From: Izhakiella capsodis
Lineage (GTDB): Bacteria > Pseudomonadota > Gammaproteobacteria > Enterobacterales > Enterobacteriaceae
Direction: 5' to 3'
DNA: 64,000 nt
Assembly: GCF_900115045.1 (NCBI RefSeq)
Contig: NZ_FOVC01000001.1
Span: 372,001-436,000, forward strand
Shown here piece after piece: positions 43,864 through 53,392 of the stretch; the stretch's first letter is position 1, and every line of letters begins with the position of its first letter. The notes beneath the pieces are model-generated. The model was not told where the DNA came from. It saw only the letters and a program-made list of their open reading frames with translations, and searched no databases. The translations under genes were made by a program, and so were the position numbers.

Positions 43864-45594
43864 TTACATGCGCTCGAGGGTACGAATACCCAGCATATCG
43901 AGGCCCAGCTTGAGGGTTTTCGCCGTCAGCAGCGCCAGCTTGAGGCGACTGTTACGCGTGGCTTCCTCAGCAGCGGCAAGGATTGGACAGTGCTCATAGA
44001 AACTGGAGAACAGGCCAGCCAGATCGTAAAGATAGGCGCACATCAGATGTGGTGTGCCGTCACGGGCAACCTGTAGCAGCGTTTCCTCAAATTGCAGCAG
44101 GCGTGCGGCCAGCGATGCCTCACGTGGCTCGCCGATGATAACCGCACCCTGAACGCTGTTTTCGTCAATGCCCGCCTTGCGGAAAACAGAAATCACGCGG
44201 GTATAGGCATACTGCATGTAAGGGGCGGTGTTGCCTTCAAACGCCAGCATCAGATCCCAGTCGAAGATGTAGTCCGTGGTGCGACTTTTGGAAAGGTCAG
44301 CATATTTCACTGCGCCGATGCCCACAACTTCTGCCATTTGCGACAGCTCGCTGTCAGACATATCGGGATTCTTATCGGCGATCAGCGTGCGGGCGCGGCT
44401 GACCGCTTCATCCAGAAGATCAGATAGCCGGATAGTCCCGCCGGCGCGGGTTTTGAACGGTTTGCCGTCTTTGCCCAGCATCATGCCAAATGCATGGTGT
44501 TCAAGCGGAACGGAGGTTGGTACATAGCCCGCTTTACGTACGATGGTCCACGCCTGCATCAGGTGCTGATGCTGACGAGAGTCAATGTAATAGAGTATGC
44601 GATCGGCGTGCAACGTTTCATAACGGTATTTAGCGCAGGCGATATCGGTTGTGGTGTAGAGGTAACCGCCATCCTTTTTTTGGATGATAACCCCCATCGG
44701 TTCACCTTCTTTATTTTTAAATTCATCAAGGTAAACCACGGTTGCGCCATCATCTTCCACCGCCAGCCCTTTCGCTTTCAGGTCTGAAACTATGCCCGGC
44801 AGCATAGCGTTATATAAGCTTTCGCCCATAACGTCATCGCGCTGTAGGGTGACGTTCAGGCGATCGTAGACCTTCTGGTTTTGCGCCATCGTAATGTCAA
44901 CCAGGCATTTCCACATTTTGCGGCAGTATTCGTCACCGCCCTGTAATTTGACGACGTAACGGCGTGCGCGCTCAGCAAATTCTGGATCTTCGTCGTAGTG
45001 ACGTTTCGCTTCACGGTAAAAATTTTCCAGATCGGCCAAAGCAATTTCTTCGTGATTTTCGTTCTGTTTCTTTTCAAGAAAAGCAATCAGCATACCGAAC
45101 TGCGTGCCCCAGTCGCCAACGTGATTGGCGCGGATAACCTTGTGGCCCAGAAAGCCGAGGGTACGGGCGGCGGCATCGCCAATGATGGTTGAACGAACGT
45201 GACCTACGTGCATCTCTTTTGCGACGTTTGGCGCCGAATAATCAATCACGATGGTTTGCGGCTTTTCCTGCGGAATGCCAAGGCGTGGCGAGGATAACGC
45301 ACTGTCAATCTGTAATTGCAGCCAGTCACGTGCAAGAAAAATATTAATAAAACCGGGGCCTGCGATCTCGACTTTTTCGGCAATTCCCGTCAGATCGAGC
45401 TTTTCTAACAGTTGTTCGGCCAGTTGTCGCGGCGGCATACCCAGTTTTTTGGCGATGGCCATAACACCATTTGCCTGATAATCACCAAATTGCGGCCTTG
45501 CTGACTGACGCACCTGAGGTTCACAATCGGCGGGCGCACCAACCGCAATCATTGCCTGACTGACTTTTTCTGTAAGAAGAGCCTGAATATTCAC
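43864..45594 (-). CDS. argS: Arginyl-tRNA synthetase
   Basis: Charges tRNA-Arg. A class I synthetase of 576 residues with the HIGH-type motif read as HVGH (KEMHVGHVRSTIIGD), the KMSKS region replaced by GMMLGKDGKPFKTR as in other ArgRS, and the C-terminal anticodon-binding DALR domain. A GTG start at 45594 is preceded by TAAGGTAACCCG. Converges on flhE as in E. coli. Confidence 0.97.
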   Translation of the reverse strand: MNIQALLTEKVSQAMIAVGAPADCEPQVRQSARPQFGDYQANGVMAIAKKLGMPPRQLAEQLLEKLDLTGIAEKVEIAGPGFINIFLARDWLQLQIDSALSSPRLGIPQEKPQTIVIDYSAPNVAKEMHVGHVRSTIIGDAAARTLGFLGHKVIRANHVGDWGTQFGMLIAFLEKKQNENHEEIALADLENFYREAKRHYDEDPEFAERARRYVVKLQGGDEYCRKMWKCLVDITMAQNQKVYDRLNVTLQRDDVMGESLYNAMLPGIVSDLKAKGLAVEDDGATVVYLDEFKNKEGEPMGVIIQKKDGGYLYTTTDIACAKYRYETLHADRILYYIDSRQHQHLMQAWTIVRKAGYVPTSVPLEHHAFGMMLGKDGKPFKTRAGGTIRLSDLLDEAVSRARTLIADKNPDMSDSELSQMAEVVGIGAVKYADLSKSRTTDYIFDWDLMLAFEGNTAPYMQYAYTRVISVFRKAGIDENSVQGAVIIGEPREASLAARLLQFEETLLQVARDGTPHLMCAYLYDLAGLFSSFYEHCPILAAAEEATRNSRLKLALLTAKTLKLGLDMLGIRTLERM

Positions 45595-46068
45595 CGGGTT
45601 ACCTTAACATTCACATCAAATTTGCGTTAAACCGCAAGTGGTTGAATTAATCCGTTGTCATCATCTGGTGACTGGCAACGTTAAAAATGAGACCGAAGTA
45701 TACTGACTTTTATTCTGGGTGTCGTTATTCGCCCATCGCGCGCGGCGCTGAATAATAGCGCAGCACGAAGAAAAAACGCTGTCTGCGGCGGAATGTTACC
45801 CATCCCCACCGGCAGCTTAACTTCCGGCATTGCCTGATTTGTCGCCTGTGACCGATCACCAGATCGGAGGCAGCCCCACTGGGCCAGTGCTAGCAATCTA
45901 TCACAATATCAACTTACAGCAGCCCTTTGAATGGCAGTACTGATAATCTTTTAAAAAGAGTAATATTGTTGCTGCCGCCAGTTACTTTTTTACTCAACGA
46001 TAAAGCAGGGCGGTATTTTGATGCGTTAAGCGGTGCGAAAAACCAATAAAGAATCCAACGGGAAAACG
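45595..46068. other. Divergent promoter region of argS and yecM
   Basis: No gene recognised in 474 bp. A 71-codon minus-strand frame (45681-45896) lacks a ribosome site or family resemblance. The part at 45900-46040 is AT-rich and probably holds the yecM promoter. Confidence 0.4.
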
Positions 46069-46629
46069 ATGAAAAAGTGGCAGGATGTTGAACAGTTACA
46101 GGACCTGATTGATGATCTTGTGCATTTTAACCAGGCGCTAGCCCTGCTCGCCGACCGTTTATCACTGGATCTGGCGGTTCTTGAAGCCGATCACATTGCC
46201 TTACGCTGCCAGCAGGTCAGTACCGCTGAGCGCTGGAGAAGCGGTTTTTTGCAGTGCGGCACCCTGCTGTCGGAGAAAATAATCAATGCTCGCCCCATCG
46301 CGCTGTTTGAACTGCCGCTACCGCTGGATGTTCAGGGTAAGGATATCTATGTTATTGAGCTGCCCTGGCCGGGAGAGAAACGTTACCGGCACGATGGCTG
46401 GGAACACGTTGAATTTGTTTTGCGTGGTGAGGCGGAAAGTCTCGGGCAGCGTGCGATGGCGCTGTTTTCTGATACCGGGCTAATTCAGCCCGGTATCTCT
46501 TTTAAAACCAGCGCGCCGAGAGGTGAGTGCGAGCGCTTGCCGAACCCGACGCTGGGCGTGACTGATGGCGAGGTGACAATTAAGTTTCATCCCTGGTCGC
46601 TCAAGGAGATTCTCGCCAGCGAAGGGTAA
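46069..46629 (+). CDS. yecM: YecM family protein (VOC fold)
   Basis: A protein of 186 residues very like E. coli YecM, a vicinal-oxygen-chelate-fold protein of unknown enzymatic role, thought to bind a metal. ADHIALRC, the IELPWPGEKRYRHDGWEHVEFVL stretch and ERLPNPTLGVTDGEVTIKFHPWS are near identical to it. The ATG at 46069 is preferred to the frame opening at 46033. It is followed by the converging aminotransferase gene. Confidence 0.93.
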   Translation: MKKWQDVEQLQDLIDDLVHFNQALALLADRLSLDLAVLEADHIALRCQQVSTAERWRSGFLQCGTLLSEKIINARPIALFELPLPLDVQGKDIYVIELPWPGEKRYRHDGWEHVEFVLRGEAESLGQRAMALFSDTGLIQPGISFKTSAPRGECERLPNPTLGVTDGEVTIKFHPWSLKEILASEG

Positions 46630-46638
46630 ATCATCGAA

Positions 46639-47784
46639 TCAGGCGTTGATGACGGCGACGTGCATCCGGTGTATGGCTTCAGCCAGCAGGCCATGGGAAC
46701 AGCCAAAGTTAAAACGGACATAGCCGTCGTCACCAAACTCCCGTCCGGACGAAAATCCCAGTCCCTGTTTTTCGAAAAATAGCGCAGGGTTGTCGAGCTG
46801 CATGTCCCGGCAGTCAATCCAGCCGAGATAGGTTGCTTCCGGCGCATTCATCCGCAACCCGGGCAGCTGATTGACTGCGCTGACCAGCAGGTCGCGACTG
46901 GTCAGCAGATAGTCAAGTTGGGCATCAAGCCAGCTTTGCCCGTGACGCCATGCTGCCGTAGCGGCGACGATCGCCAGAACGTCTACCTGAGGAACAATAC
47001 CGCTACGGGCTTTAATAAAGCGCTTGCGAAGCTCCGGGTCGGGGATAATGGCCACAGAGGCACCCAGCCCGGCAATATTAAAGGTTTTAGAAGGCGAAAT
47101 AAGCGTAATACTGCGCGCCGCTGCATCCTCACTGAGGCTGGCGAAAGGCGTGTGGCTGATGCCCGGTTCCAGTATTAGATCGCAATGGATCTCATCTGAA
47201 CAGACCAGCAGATCATGACGCCGGGCAAAAGCCAGCTGTGCCTCCAGCTCCTCGCGACGATAGACGGTGCCGCCGGGATTATGTGGATTGCAAAGCATCA
47301 GCAGTTTTTCGTGGCCCTGTAATTGCGGTTCCAGCGCCGCCAGATCCATCAGCCAGCGCCCGTCCTTGTCCTGTCGCATCTGCGCATTAATTTGCCCGCG
47401 TGACGCTAACGATGCGGCGCTGCGAAAGGGCGGATAGATAGGGGTGGGGGCGATGGTACTTTCACCCGGAGACGTCAACGCACGTACACTGATATTCAGG
47501 GCGCTGACGATGCCAGGCAGAATAATCACCCACTCTGGCTCTATGTGCCACTGATGGCGACAGGCCATGCGCTCAACAACGGTTTCTGTCAGCGCAATCG
47601 GCTCTTTGCCATAACCGAAAACACCGTGGCTGACGCGCTCATGAAGCGAACTGATAATGCATTCGGGCGAACGAAAATCGGTGTCTGCCACCCACAGTGG
47701 CAGGATGTCACGCTCCCCATATTTCGCCCACTTGAGGCTATCGCTGTGACGGCGGTCTATTCGCTGATCAAAATTGAATGTCAT
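46639..47784 (-). CDS. PatB/MalY-type PLP-dependent cystathionine beta-lyase
   Basis: A fold-type I PLP enzyme of 381 residues from the MalY/PatB group, which cleave cystathionine or related C-S bonds to give pyruvate and ammonia. LPLWVADTDFRSP at the start, CNPHNPGGTVY, SDEIHCDLI and the PLP Lys233 in ISPSKTFNIAGL identify the group. In E. coli, MalY also binds MalT; that role is not shown here. It stands alone, between yecM and cutC. Confidence 0.9.
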   Translation of the reverse strand: MTFNFDQRIDRRHSDSLKWAKYGERDILPLWVADTDFRSPECIISSLHERVSHGVFGYGKEPIALTETVVERMACRHQWHIEPEWVIILPGIVSALNISVRALTSPGESTIAPTPIYPPFRSAASLASRGQINAQMRQDKDGRWLMDLAALEPQLQGHEKLLMLCNPHNPGGTVYRREELEAQLAFARRHDLLVCSDEIHCDLILEPGISHTPFASLSEDAAARSITLISPSKTFNIAGLGASVAIIPDPELRKRFIKARSGIVPQVDVLAIVAATAAWRHGQSWLDAQLDYLLTSRDLLVSAVNQLPGLRMNAPEATYLGWIDCRDMQLDNPALFFEKQGLGFSSGREFGDDGYVRFNFGCSHGLLAEAIHRMHVAVINA

Positions 47785-47875
47785 GATGCAGTGTCCCGGT
47801 AGAATCTATATCCAGAAGCCTAATCTCGATGGCAAAAATAGACAACAGACATTGACCTGAATGTGGAGGGTTGGC

Positions 47876-48631
47876 ATGGCAAAACTTGAGGTTTGCTGCT
47901 TCGGCGTGGATTGTGCGTTGCAAGCAGAGAAAGCAGGTGCTGACAGGGTAGAGCTTTGCGCTGCGCCTTCAGAAGGTGGGTTGACGCCATCGGCCGGAAT
48001 GCTACGTCAGGCGCGTCAGCAGCTGACGTTGCCGGTTCATCCTATCATTCGACCGCGAGGCGGGGATTTTTGTTATTCGGCTAATGAGTTTGCGGTTATC
48101 TGTGAAGATATCGCACTGGTTAAAGAGTTGGGATTCAGCGGCCTGGTTGTTGGCATACTGGATAACGATGGACACATTGATATGACACGTATGCGCATTC
48201 TGATGAGGCTGTGTGAAGGCATGGCGGTCACTTTCCACCGGGCGTTTGATCTTTGTCATAACCCAGCCATTGCGCTGCAACAGCTGAGCGATCTTGGCGT
48301 TGCACGTATTCTTACATCAGGTCAACAGCAGAGCGCAGAAATTGGGCTTGGATTACTAAGGGAACTAACTGCCCTGAGCTGCGGTCCGATAATTATGGCA
48401 GGTGCAGGCGTCCGTCTAAGTAATATCACGAAATTTCTTGATGCCGGAATAGAGGAGCTGCACAGCTCTGCCAGCCAGCAGGTGGGTTCGTCGATGCGTT
48501 ATCGCAAAGCCGGGGTCACCATGTGCTCCAACAGCGAAACCGATGAATTTACCCGGCAGAGCGTTGACGGAGTAATGGTCGAGGCGATGAAAAATGTTAT
48601 GACATCGCACACTCTGGCAGTAGCAACCTAA
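47876..48631 (+). CDS. cutC: CutC family protein
   Basis: A TIM-barrel cytoplasmic protein long tied to copper tolerance, though the direct role is unsettled. The product of 251 residues has the family pattern KLEVCCFGVDCALQAEKAGADRVELC, IRPRGGDFCY, TFHRAFDL and LTSGQQQSA. The ATG at 47876 follows GTGGAGG; a frame opens five codons upstream. In E. coli it follows yecM directly; here a lyase gene is inserted between the two. Confidence 0.95.
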   Translation: MAKLEVCCFGVDCALQAEKAGADRVELCAAPSEGGLTPSAGMLRQARQQLTLPVHPIIRPRGGDFCYSANEFAVICEDIALVKELGFSGLVVGILDNDGHIDMTRMRILMRLCEGMAVTFHRAFDLCHNPAIALQQLSDLGVARILTSGQQQSAEIGLGLLRELTALSCGPIIMAGAGVRLSNITKFLDAGIEELHSSASQQVGSSMRYRKAGVTMCSNSETDEFTRQSVDGVMVEAMKNVMTSHTLAVAT

Positions 48632-48680
48632 CCCTTAGCCGCACAGCACGCCAACTCTGACGTGATGTTTGCCAGTACCA

Positions 48681-48709
48681 AACCCCAGCGTTTTGTTGGG
48701 GTTTTTTTT
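48681..48709 (+). terminator. Intrinsic terminator after cutC
   Basis: AACCCCA / TGGGGTT stem with an eight-T run, 50 bp after the cutC stop. Confidence 0.85.
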
Positions 48710-49021
48710 AAGCTGGCGCAAAAAATTAGCGCAGAGGGGTGAGCAACTGATTATCCGCCAGACCCGCGTAAGAAAACCGGCGGGTTTTAATAACGTGAAT
48801 AAGCCTGGGTTATGCAGAACCTGATGTTCTGTCCTGACAGAACATCTCATAATGACGCAGGCCGCTATTTTCGTTTATCTCATTGTTAAATTCATGCAGA
48901 GCATGGTAAATAGAACGCTGTTCAACCTCGTAACAAGATAAAAGGACCCGCGTTGCGACGGTTATTAATTGAAAGCCGCAATGGAATTCCGGCTTGATTA
49001 TTTGCTTTTATGGAGGTGTCA
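48710..49021. other. Spacer with a 24 bp near-perfect palindrome
   Basis: No gene. GATGTTCTGTC (48823-48833) and GACAGAACATC (48836-48846) are exact complements separated by two bases. The close spacing suits a protein operator better than an RNA hairpin. It lies 180 bp before the LysE-type gene. Confidence 0.5.
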
Positions 49022-49645
49022 GTGGTCGTTTCTATCATTTCATTTTTAATTGCTATCACCATCCTTATACTGACACCCGGTTTTGACACCGCGTTAGTAT
49101 TACGAACTTCTGCAGTGAATGGCTGGCGCAAAGCTGCCATGACCGCGCTGGGCATCAATATGGGGTGCCTGGTCTGGGGGACAGCGGTTGGTTTTGGCCT
49201 TGGTGCGCTGCTACTGGCCTCAGAGCTGGCCTATAATCTGATAAAAATTGCCGGAGCAGCCTATTTACTCTGGCTGGGACTGGGGTTGCTCTGGCGTCCA
49301 CGTAGCGTGCTGGTAGCGCCGCAAGCGGATACTCACCGTCGTCGTGGTTACGGTGCGTTTTTTATGAAAGGGTTTCTTGGCAACTTACTTAACCCGAAAG
49401 TTGGGGTGTTTTATATCTCTTTTCTACCACAGTTTATCCCGGCGGACGCGTCCGTTGCGCTCTGGAGCATTGCTATGGCGACGACCCATGTTGTCATTGG
49501 TCTGAGCTGGTCGGCGGTACTGATTGCCTCAACGCACTATTTTGCCGGACATCTGCGTCGTCCGGCGGTGATGAAAGTGATGGATCGCCTGACGGGGCTG
49601 GTATTTATCGGTTTTGCCGCCAGTCTGGCGCTCTCCCGACGCTAG
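49022..49645 (+). CDS. LysE/RhtB family amino-acid exporter
   Basis: An inner-membrane efflux protein of 207 residues with six hydrophobic segments. The family marker TPGFDTALVLRTS near the N-terminus (usually TPGPD), GAAYLLWLGLGLL, and GFLGNLLNPKVGVFYISFLPQFI are clear. The substrate (Thr, homoserine, Lys or other) cannot be told. The GTG at 49022 is chosen because GGAGG lies five bases before it; the ATG at 49010 would overlap that site. A CCCGAC/GTCGGG hairpin follows the stop. Confidence 0.88.
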   Translation: MVVSIISFLIAITILILTPGFDTALVLRTSAVNGWRKAAMTALGINMGCLVWGTAVGFGLGALLLASELAYNLIKIAGAAYLLWLGLGLLWRPRSVLVAPQADTHRRRGYGAFFMKGFLGNLLNPKVGVFYISFLPQFIPADASVALWSIAMATTHVVIGLSWSAVLIASTHYFAGHLRRPAVMKVMDRLTGLVFIGFAASLALSRR

Positions 49646-49719
49646 GCTTGTCGGGAGGCGTTCACGGATTAGCGGCGTTGTCGACGATGGCTAATTACTG
49701 TTCCCGGCTGATAGCGCTC

Positions 49720-50688
49720 TCAGGGTTTGGTGGCGATCAGTACCGCGCGCAGCGGTGCCGGATAGCCTTCAACGGTTTTGCTCGTGTCATCAGGATCGAG
49801 AAACTCCGCCAGTGATTCGCTGGTCATCCAGTCTGTCCGACGCTGCTCTTCAACCGAGGTTAATGCGCAGTCAACGATGCGCACATCAACAAAACCGCAT
49901 TTTTCCAGCCAGTTTTTCAGCGCGCCGGTTGAGGGGATAAAATAAACGTTGCGCATCTGTGCGTAGCGCTCGCCAGGCACCAGTATCTCGCGATCGTTGC
50001 CTGCAATCACCAGCGTTTCAAGTACCAGCTCGCCGCCACTTTGCAACTGATTTTTTAACTGTATCAGATGGTCGAGCGGCGAGCGGCGGTGGTACAGCAC
50101 GCCCATAGAAAATACCGTATCGAACGCCTCCAACGTCGGCAGCTGTTCAATGCCGAGCGGTAGCAGATGAGCGCGGCGGTCGTTGCCCAGTAGCTTACGC
50201 ACCGCTTCGAACTGGCAGAGGAAAAGCTGCATCGGATCTATGCCAACCACCAACTGTGCGCCAGCGCCCACCATGCGCCACATGTGGTAGCCACTGCCAC
50301 AGCCTACGTCAAGCACTGTTTTGCCGCTTAGTGATGAAATATGTGGCAGTACTCGCTGCCATTTCCAGTCTGAACGCCATTCGGTATTGATGTTGACGCC
50401 ATACAGCGAATAAGGGCCTTTGCGCCACGGCATCAGATTACGTAAGAGCGTTTCAATTCCCTGGCGCTGACGTTCGCTGAGATGTGTGCTGTCGGCGCTG
50501 ACGCCGTGCAGCAAATCAATGACGTCCGGCTCAGGCTGCGGCAGATGCTCAATCGTGCGCTCCCAGCGGGTAAAATGGCCGTGCTGTGCATCCCGCTGCC
50601 AGCTGCCGAGCTGGGCTGGTAGCGTTTCAAGCCACAACGCCAGCGGTCCGGTAGCAATTTGCTGATAAAAAAGGCCGAAATCTATCAT
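49720..50688 (-). CDS. cmoB: tRNA U34 carboxymethyltransferase
   Basis: Uses carboxy-S-adenosylmethionine to turn 5-hydroxyuridine 34 into cmo5U in tRNAs that read wobble codons. A Rossmann methyltransferase of 322 residues with GKTVLDVGCGSGYHMWRMVG and MGVLYHRRSPLDHL. The start overlaps the cmoA stop (TAATG), so the carboxy-SAM maker and user are coupled. Confidence 0.96.
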   Translation of the reverse strand: MIDFGLFYQQIATGPLALWLETLPAQLGSWQRDAQHGHFTRWERTIEHLPQPEPDVIDLLHGVSADSTHLSERQRQGIETLLRNLMPWRKGPYSLYGVNINTEWRSDWKWQRVLPHISSLSGKTVLDVGCGSGYHMWRMVGAGAQLVVGIDPMQLFLCQFEAVRKLLGNDRRAHLLPLGIEQLPTLEAFDTVFSMGVLYHRRSPLDHLIQLKNQLQSGGELVLETLVIAGNDREILVPGERYAQMRNVYFIPSTGALKNWLEKCGFVDVRIVDCALTSVEEQRRTDWMTSESLAEFLDPDDTSKTVEGYPAPLRAVLIATKP

Positions 50689-51428
50689 TACTTATGGTTT
50701 TCCTTAACGGCCACCAGTGAACCAAAGTTGACGCACTGAAACCAGACGCCCGCGTGCTGAAAGCCTGCGGCTGAGAGTCGTGCTTTATGACTTTCCACGC
50801 TGTCGGTCAGCATCACGTTTTCCAGCATGCTGCGTTTCTGGCTGATCTCCAGCTCGCTATAGCCGTTAGCGCGTTTAAAGTCGTGGTGCATATCAAACAA
50901 CAGATCGCCGACCGTTTGATCTTCAAAGCTGAACTTTTCCGAGAGTACCAGCGCACCGCCGGGATTCAGCCCGGAATAGACTTTTTTCAACAGCGCCAGG
51001 CGATCGTCAGGCTGCAGGAACTGTAACGTGAAATTCAGTATCACCAACGAGGCGTTTTCGATCTTAACCTCGCGAATATCCGCTTCCTGTACCTCTACCG
51101 GCGTTTCAGCCCGAAAAGCATCAAGATGACGACGGCAGCGCTCTACCATCGCCGGTGAGTTGTCGATGGCAATAATCCTGCAACCTTCAGCCTTGATATT
51201 ACGGCGCACCGACAGCGTTGCTGCACCGAGTGAACAGCCGAGGTCGTAAACCTGTGAGCCGGCGCTAACAAAGCGTCCGGCCAGCATGCCAATCATGGAA
51301 ATAATCGTAGAATAGCCCGGCACTGAGCGCTGGATCATATCAGGGAATACTTCGGCTACACGTTCATCAAAGGTCCAGTCGCCAAGCTGAGCAATGGGGG
51401 CCGAAAACAGAGTATCGCGGTCAGACAT
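50688..51428 (-). CDS. cmoA: Carboxy-S-adenosylmethionine synthase
   Basis: Makes carboxy-SAM from SAM and prephenate for CmoB. The 246 residues have VYDLGCSLGAATLSVRRNI, IIAIDNSPAMVERCRRHL and LNFTLQFLQPDDR. The ATG at 51428 (MSDRDTLFSAPI) follows AGGAACA; the open frame reaches further but lacks conservation. First gene of cmoAB. Confidence 0.96.
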   Translation of the reverse strand: MSDRDTLFSAPIAQLGDWTFDERVAEVFPDMIQRSVPGYSTIISMIGMLAGRFVSAGSQVYDLGCSLGAATLSVRRNIKAEGCRIIAIDNSPAMVERCRRHLDAFRAETPVEVQEADIREVKIENASLVILNFTLQFLQPDDRLALLKKVYSGLNPGGALVLSEKFSFEDQTVGDLLFDMHHDFKRANGYSELEISQKRSMLENVMLTDSVESHKARLSAAGFQHAGVWFQCVNFGSLVAVKENHK

Positions 51429-51545
51429 TGTTCCTATACCGGGTGGTTTCAGTAAAGGCGCTATTCTGGCAGAAACTGCGCCGGGCTGCATCCGGTTCTG
51501 AACGCCGTTGATCCCGGCGAAGAGGATGTGAGATAGCGTGAATGT

Positions 51546-52370
51546 TCAGAATAAACTCACCTGATGCGGCCAGTCAGGCATCGGTCCGAGTGCAGGTAGA
51601 ACACGTTGTAAATGCGGCCAGAGATGCTGCACCAGCGCTGGGGCTGAAGCAATATCAGGGGTATGAATAAACAGCCAGGGGGTGCCTTGCTGCGACCAGT
51701 CTGGCAGTTTCTTGAGCCAGGCGGCAAACCCGTCAAGGTTCGCCAGCGGATCATCGCCGCCGATAAAACGGATGATGGGCTGATCGGCGGTCATCAGTGC
51801 GTGAACGGGCAGACGCGGCTTCTTGCGCTGTGCTTCAATAATGGCCGGATTGGCGGGGATGGCGCTGTGAATGGCACGAGTATCAAGGATCACCCGATTA
51901 ACTCCGCGCTGGTGCAGACCCTGGTTCAACTGACGTTCAGCATCGCCTTTGGCAAAAAATTCCGGATGGCGAACTTCGATCCCATAGCTAAATCCAGTGG
52001 GTAACAGCAGTAAAAAGTCCCACAGGGTAGGCAAGTCAGCCGGTGAGAAGGCCGCTGGCATTTGCAGCCAGTACTGGCCGATGCGTCCTTCCAGCGGGGC
52101 CATCAGCGTAAAAAACGCCGTCAGCAACTTCTGACAGTTACGCAGCGCTGCCTGGTGGCTGATGGCGGCGGGAAATTTGAAGCAAAAACGAAATTCATCG
52201 TCAGTCATGTCATGCCAGCGGCGGACGATCTCCGCACGTGGCAGCGCATATAGCGTGGTGTTGCCTTCAACACAGTTAAAATAACGCGCGTAATCCGCAA
52301 GGGTTTCCATGCCCAGACGTTTCCATTGAGGGTGTTGCCACTGCGGCAGGCCGATCCTCGGTCGGGTCAT
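51546..52370 (-). CDS. yecE: DUF72 family protein YecE
   Basis: A TIM-barrel-like protein of 274 residues with unknown function. GLPQWQHPQWK at the start, YFNCVEGNTTLYALP, FCFKFPAAISH and IEVRHPEFF are typical of the family. In E. coli it lies next to yecD and aspS, the order seen here. Confidence 0.9.
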   Translation of the reverse strand: MTRPRIGLPQWQHPQWKRLGMETLADYARYFNCVEGNTTLYALPRAEIVRRWHDMTDDEFRFCFKFPAAISHQAALRNCQKLLTAFFTLMAPLEGRIGQYWLQMPAAFSPADLPTLWDFLLLLPTGFSYGIEVRHPEFFAKGDAERQLNQGLHQRGVNRVILDTRAIHSAIPANPAIIEAQRKKPRLPVHALMTADQPIIRFIGGDDPLANLDGFAAWLKKLPDWSQQGTPWLFIHTPDIASAPALVQHLWPHLQRVLPALGPMPDWPHQVSLF

Positions 52371-52537
52371 GTTTTATCCTTCATCAGATACAGGCACTGC
52401 CAGTTTAACCTGGCGGTTTGCACCCCCCCAAATCAACCGGGAGTCCTGGGACCGGGCCGAAGATGAAACACGTCAGTCAGACCGTGGAAAAGGCAACACT
52501 GATGGGTTAATTCGGTGGCGCATGATGCCCCTGCATC

Positions 52538-53104
52538 TTAAAACGCGGCGATAATTTCATCGCTCTGACGAACACGGGCGATACGCGGAAATATCCACTG
52601 CAGACTGCTATGGTGTTGTTCGGTACTGGAAGCGGCGCAAACGTCTTCTGCGATAACCAAATTAAAACCCAGTTCCCAGGCATTACGGGCAGTAGATTCG
52701 ACGCCGATATTGGTCGAAATACCCGCCAGTACGAGGGTGTCGATGTTGCGGCGGCGCAGCTGTAGCTCCAGATCCGTACCGTAGAACGCGCCCCACTGAC
52801 GTTTAGTGACTTCCAGGTCGCTCGGTTTTTTGCCCAACGCAGGGGGATAGTTCCACCAGTTATCCGGCAGTACCCCGCCGGGGATGGGCATATCAACCGG
52901 CTGCTTGAGCGCGTCGGCAAAATCGTCAGAGGCGCCTACGCGTACCAATATCACCGGTGCATGATGTGCGCGAAAGGCTTCCGCCAGCCTGGCCGCACGG
53001 TTAACAACTTGCTCAGCGCTGTGGGGACTGCGGGCAAAAGGCAGGATACCTTCCTGTAAATCGATCAGTACCAGTGCGGTTGATGTGGCTGCTAATTTCA
53101 GCAT
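52538..53104 (-). CDS. yecD: Isochorismatase-like hydrolase YecD
   Basis: A cysteine-hydrolase-fold protein of 188 residues. The expected Asp (LVLIDLQEGIL), Lys (VTKRQWGAFYGTDL) and loop (TLVLAGISTNIGVESTARNAWELGF) are present, but the usual catalytic Cys position reads as Thr-Asn (GISTNIGVE in place of GxxTxxCV), so hydrolase activity is doubtful. The ATG at 53104 follows GGAGTCACT. Divergent from aspS. Confidence 0.88.
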   Translation of the reverse strand: MLKLAATSTALVLIDLQEGILPFARSPHSAEQVVNRAARLAEAFRAHHAPVILVRVGASDDFADALKQPVDMPIPGGVLPDNWWNYPPALGKKPSDLEVTKRQWGAFYGTDLELQLRRRNIDTLVLAGISTNIGVESTARNAWELGFNLVIAEDVCAASSTEQHHSSLQWIFPRIARVRQSDEIIAAF

Positions 53105-53392
53105 AGTGACTCCATAAATAGTTAACGCAAGAAGGGGGATAACGTTCAGGGGCATCTATCAGACGCTAAGCCGTCGCCTGAAGAAAGTACAATTTTGTTA
53201 ACGATTATGATTGTAAGAAAGCAAACCGTTAACTCAGTGAAGAAACGCGGCTATCCGGCGGCGTCTGGCTCTTATCCTGCCTGCTTTTTTCTATTATACT
53301 GGCTGCCTTTTTCGCGGCAGCGTCTCTTCAAACGAAGGGCGACAGAATCTGGCATGGTTCATGCCACAGCAGCAAGTCAAAAGGATATCCTC

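Noticed and set aside
45681..45896. 71-codon minus-strand frame upstream of argS
   Set aside because: No ribosome site and no family resemblance; it lies in a divergent promoter region.
48635..48850. 71-codon minus-strand frame after cutC
   Set aside because: It runs across the cutC terminator and the palindrome and has no ribosome site.
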